Origin: Planctomycetaceae bacterium | GTDB lineage: Bacteria > Planctomycetota > Planctomycetia > Pirellulales > Pirellulaceae | Assembly (NCBI GenBank): GCA_007695205.1 | Contig: REEF01000745.1 | Coordinates: 1 to 6,658 of the forward strand | DNA length: 6,658 nt | Reading direction: 5' to 3' | Shown: positions 6,499 to 6,658 of the stretch, piece after piece | How the letters are laid out: each line of letters begins with the position of its first letter | Numbering within the stretch: the stretch's first letter is position 1 | Notes under the pieces: generated by a model | What the model was told of the DNA's origin: nothing | The model's input: the letters and a program-made list of their open reading frames with translations, nothing else | Database searches by the model: none | Position numbers and translations under genes: made by a program

Positions 6499-6518
6499 GC
6501 CGCCGTTCGTTTGGCGGC
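6499..6518 (-). promoter_or_regulatory. Hairpin in the leader of the fructanase gene
   Basis: Perfect 6-bp GC-only arms (GCCGCC and GGCGGC) surround an 8-nt loop, ending 30 bases before the ATG. On the gene's own strand it is followed by TAGT and then a run of seven A, so it is not an intrinsic terminator in either direction. It could be an operator or a leader structure for a sugar-responsive regulator. No promoter hexamers are convincing upstream. Confidence 0.4.
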
Positions 6519-6585
6519 AGCTCGGAACCAGACAGGACACACAACCACAGCGTATCAAGGTATCGCAGCCCGCCGCCGCCTGCAA

Positions 6586-6608
6586 GGCAAAGCACTCGGG
6601 TGCTTGCC
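6586..6608. repeat. Inverted repeat (9-bp stem, one bulge)
   Basis: Arms GGCAA-(A)-GCAC and GTGCTTGCC flank a four-base TCGG loop. There is no T-run on either side, so an intrinsic terminator is not supported. It lies about 118 bp before the fructanase start and may belong to the regulatory region or to the end of a gene outside the window. Confidence 0.45.
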
Positions 6609-6609
6609 C

Positions 6610-6631
6610 CGCCGTCCACACCCGCACGGCG
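6610..6631. repeat. Second GC-rich inverted repeat at the right edge
   Basis: Arms CGCCGT and ACGGCG enclose ten bases and directly follow the previous hairpin, with two further C-G pairs possible beyond a mismatch. In such GC-rich DNA this could be chance. The remaining bases to 6658 hold no feature I can support. Confidence 0.3.
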
Positions 6632-6658
6632 CGGAGAGCCATGCTACCTTGGTTTCGG

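Noticed and set aside
6641..6658. Possible start of a plus-strand gene at the right edge (ATG at 6641)
   Set aside because: Only six codons are visible and the GGAG is two bases from the ATG after GGAGAG, too close for a normal site.

Overview
The window looks like chromosomal DNA from a GC-rich, polysaccharide-degrading bacterium, most likely a planctomycete. The pointers are two large exported proteins of a type common in marine planctomycetes, an exported GH32 fructanase with long N-terminal add-on modules, and a GC content around 60-70% in the flanking genes. The taxonomic call is an inference; no rRNA or marker gene is present.

Layout. (1) Positions 1-250: a short array of degenerate tandem repeats (about 20-139), each carrying a dyad, then a candidate promoter and a strong Shine-Dalgarno. 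(2) 251-2737, plus strand: an exported 828-residue protein of unknown function, propeller-like in appearance, with a clear internal duplication of a roughly 113-residue beta-rich module. (3) 2775-4146, minus strand: a compact type II restriction-modification cassette. The upstream gene is a beta-class DNA methyltransferase. The downstream gene, overlapping it by 80 nt, is a small endonuclease that resembles BstYI/BglII by motif and by end-to-end similarity, so an RGATCY-like target is predicted. (4) 4147-4299: a non-coding gap with the candidate R-M promoter and several small dyads and repeats placed on it. (5) 4300-6468, minus strand: an exported GH32 levanase/fructan beta-fructosidase with a jelly-roll-like N-terminal module and a DUF4980-like linker domain. 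(6) 6469-6658: leader DNA of the fructanase gene with three GC-rich hairpins.

How it fits together. The fructanase is predicted to be secreted and to release fructose from levan- or inulin-type fructans. The duplicated exported protein may act on or bind extracellular glycans, but nothing in its sequence proves this. The R-M cassette is functionally unrelated and clearly lower in GC (about 47-52% in sampled stretches). It sits exactly between the 3' ends of the two exported-protein genes, as expected for a horizontally acquired defence module. The R-M pair is a recognisable family with unusual details (overlapping genes, Glu in place of the catalytic Asp, operator-like dyads without a C-protein gene). 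The least explained items are the duplicated exported protein and the repeat array at the left edge. I found no sign of a wholly new system.
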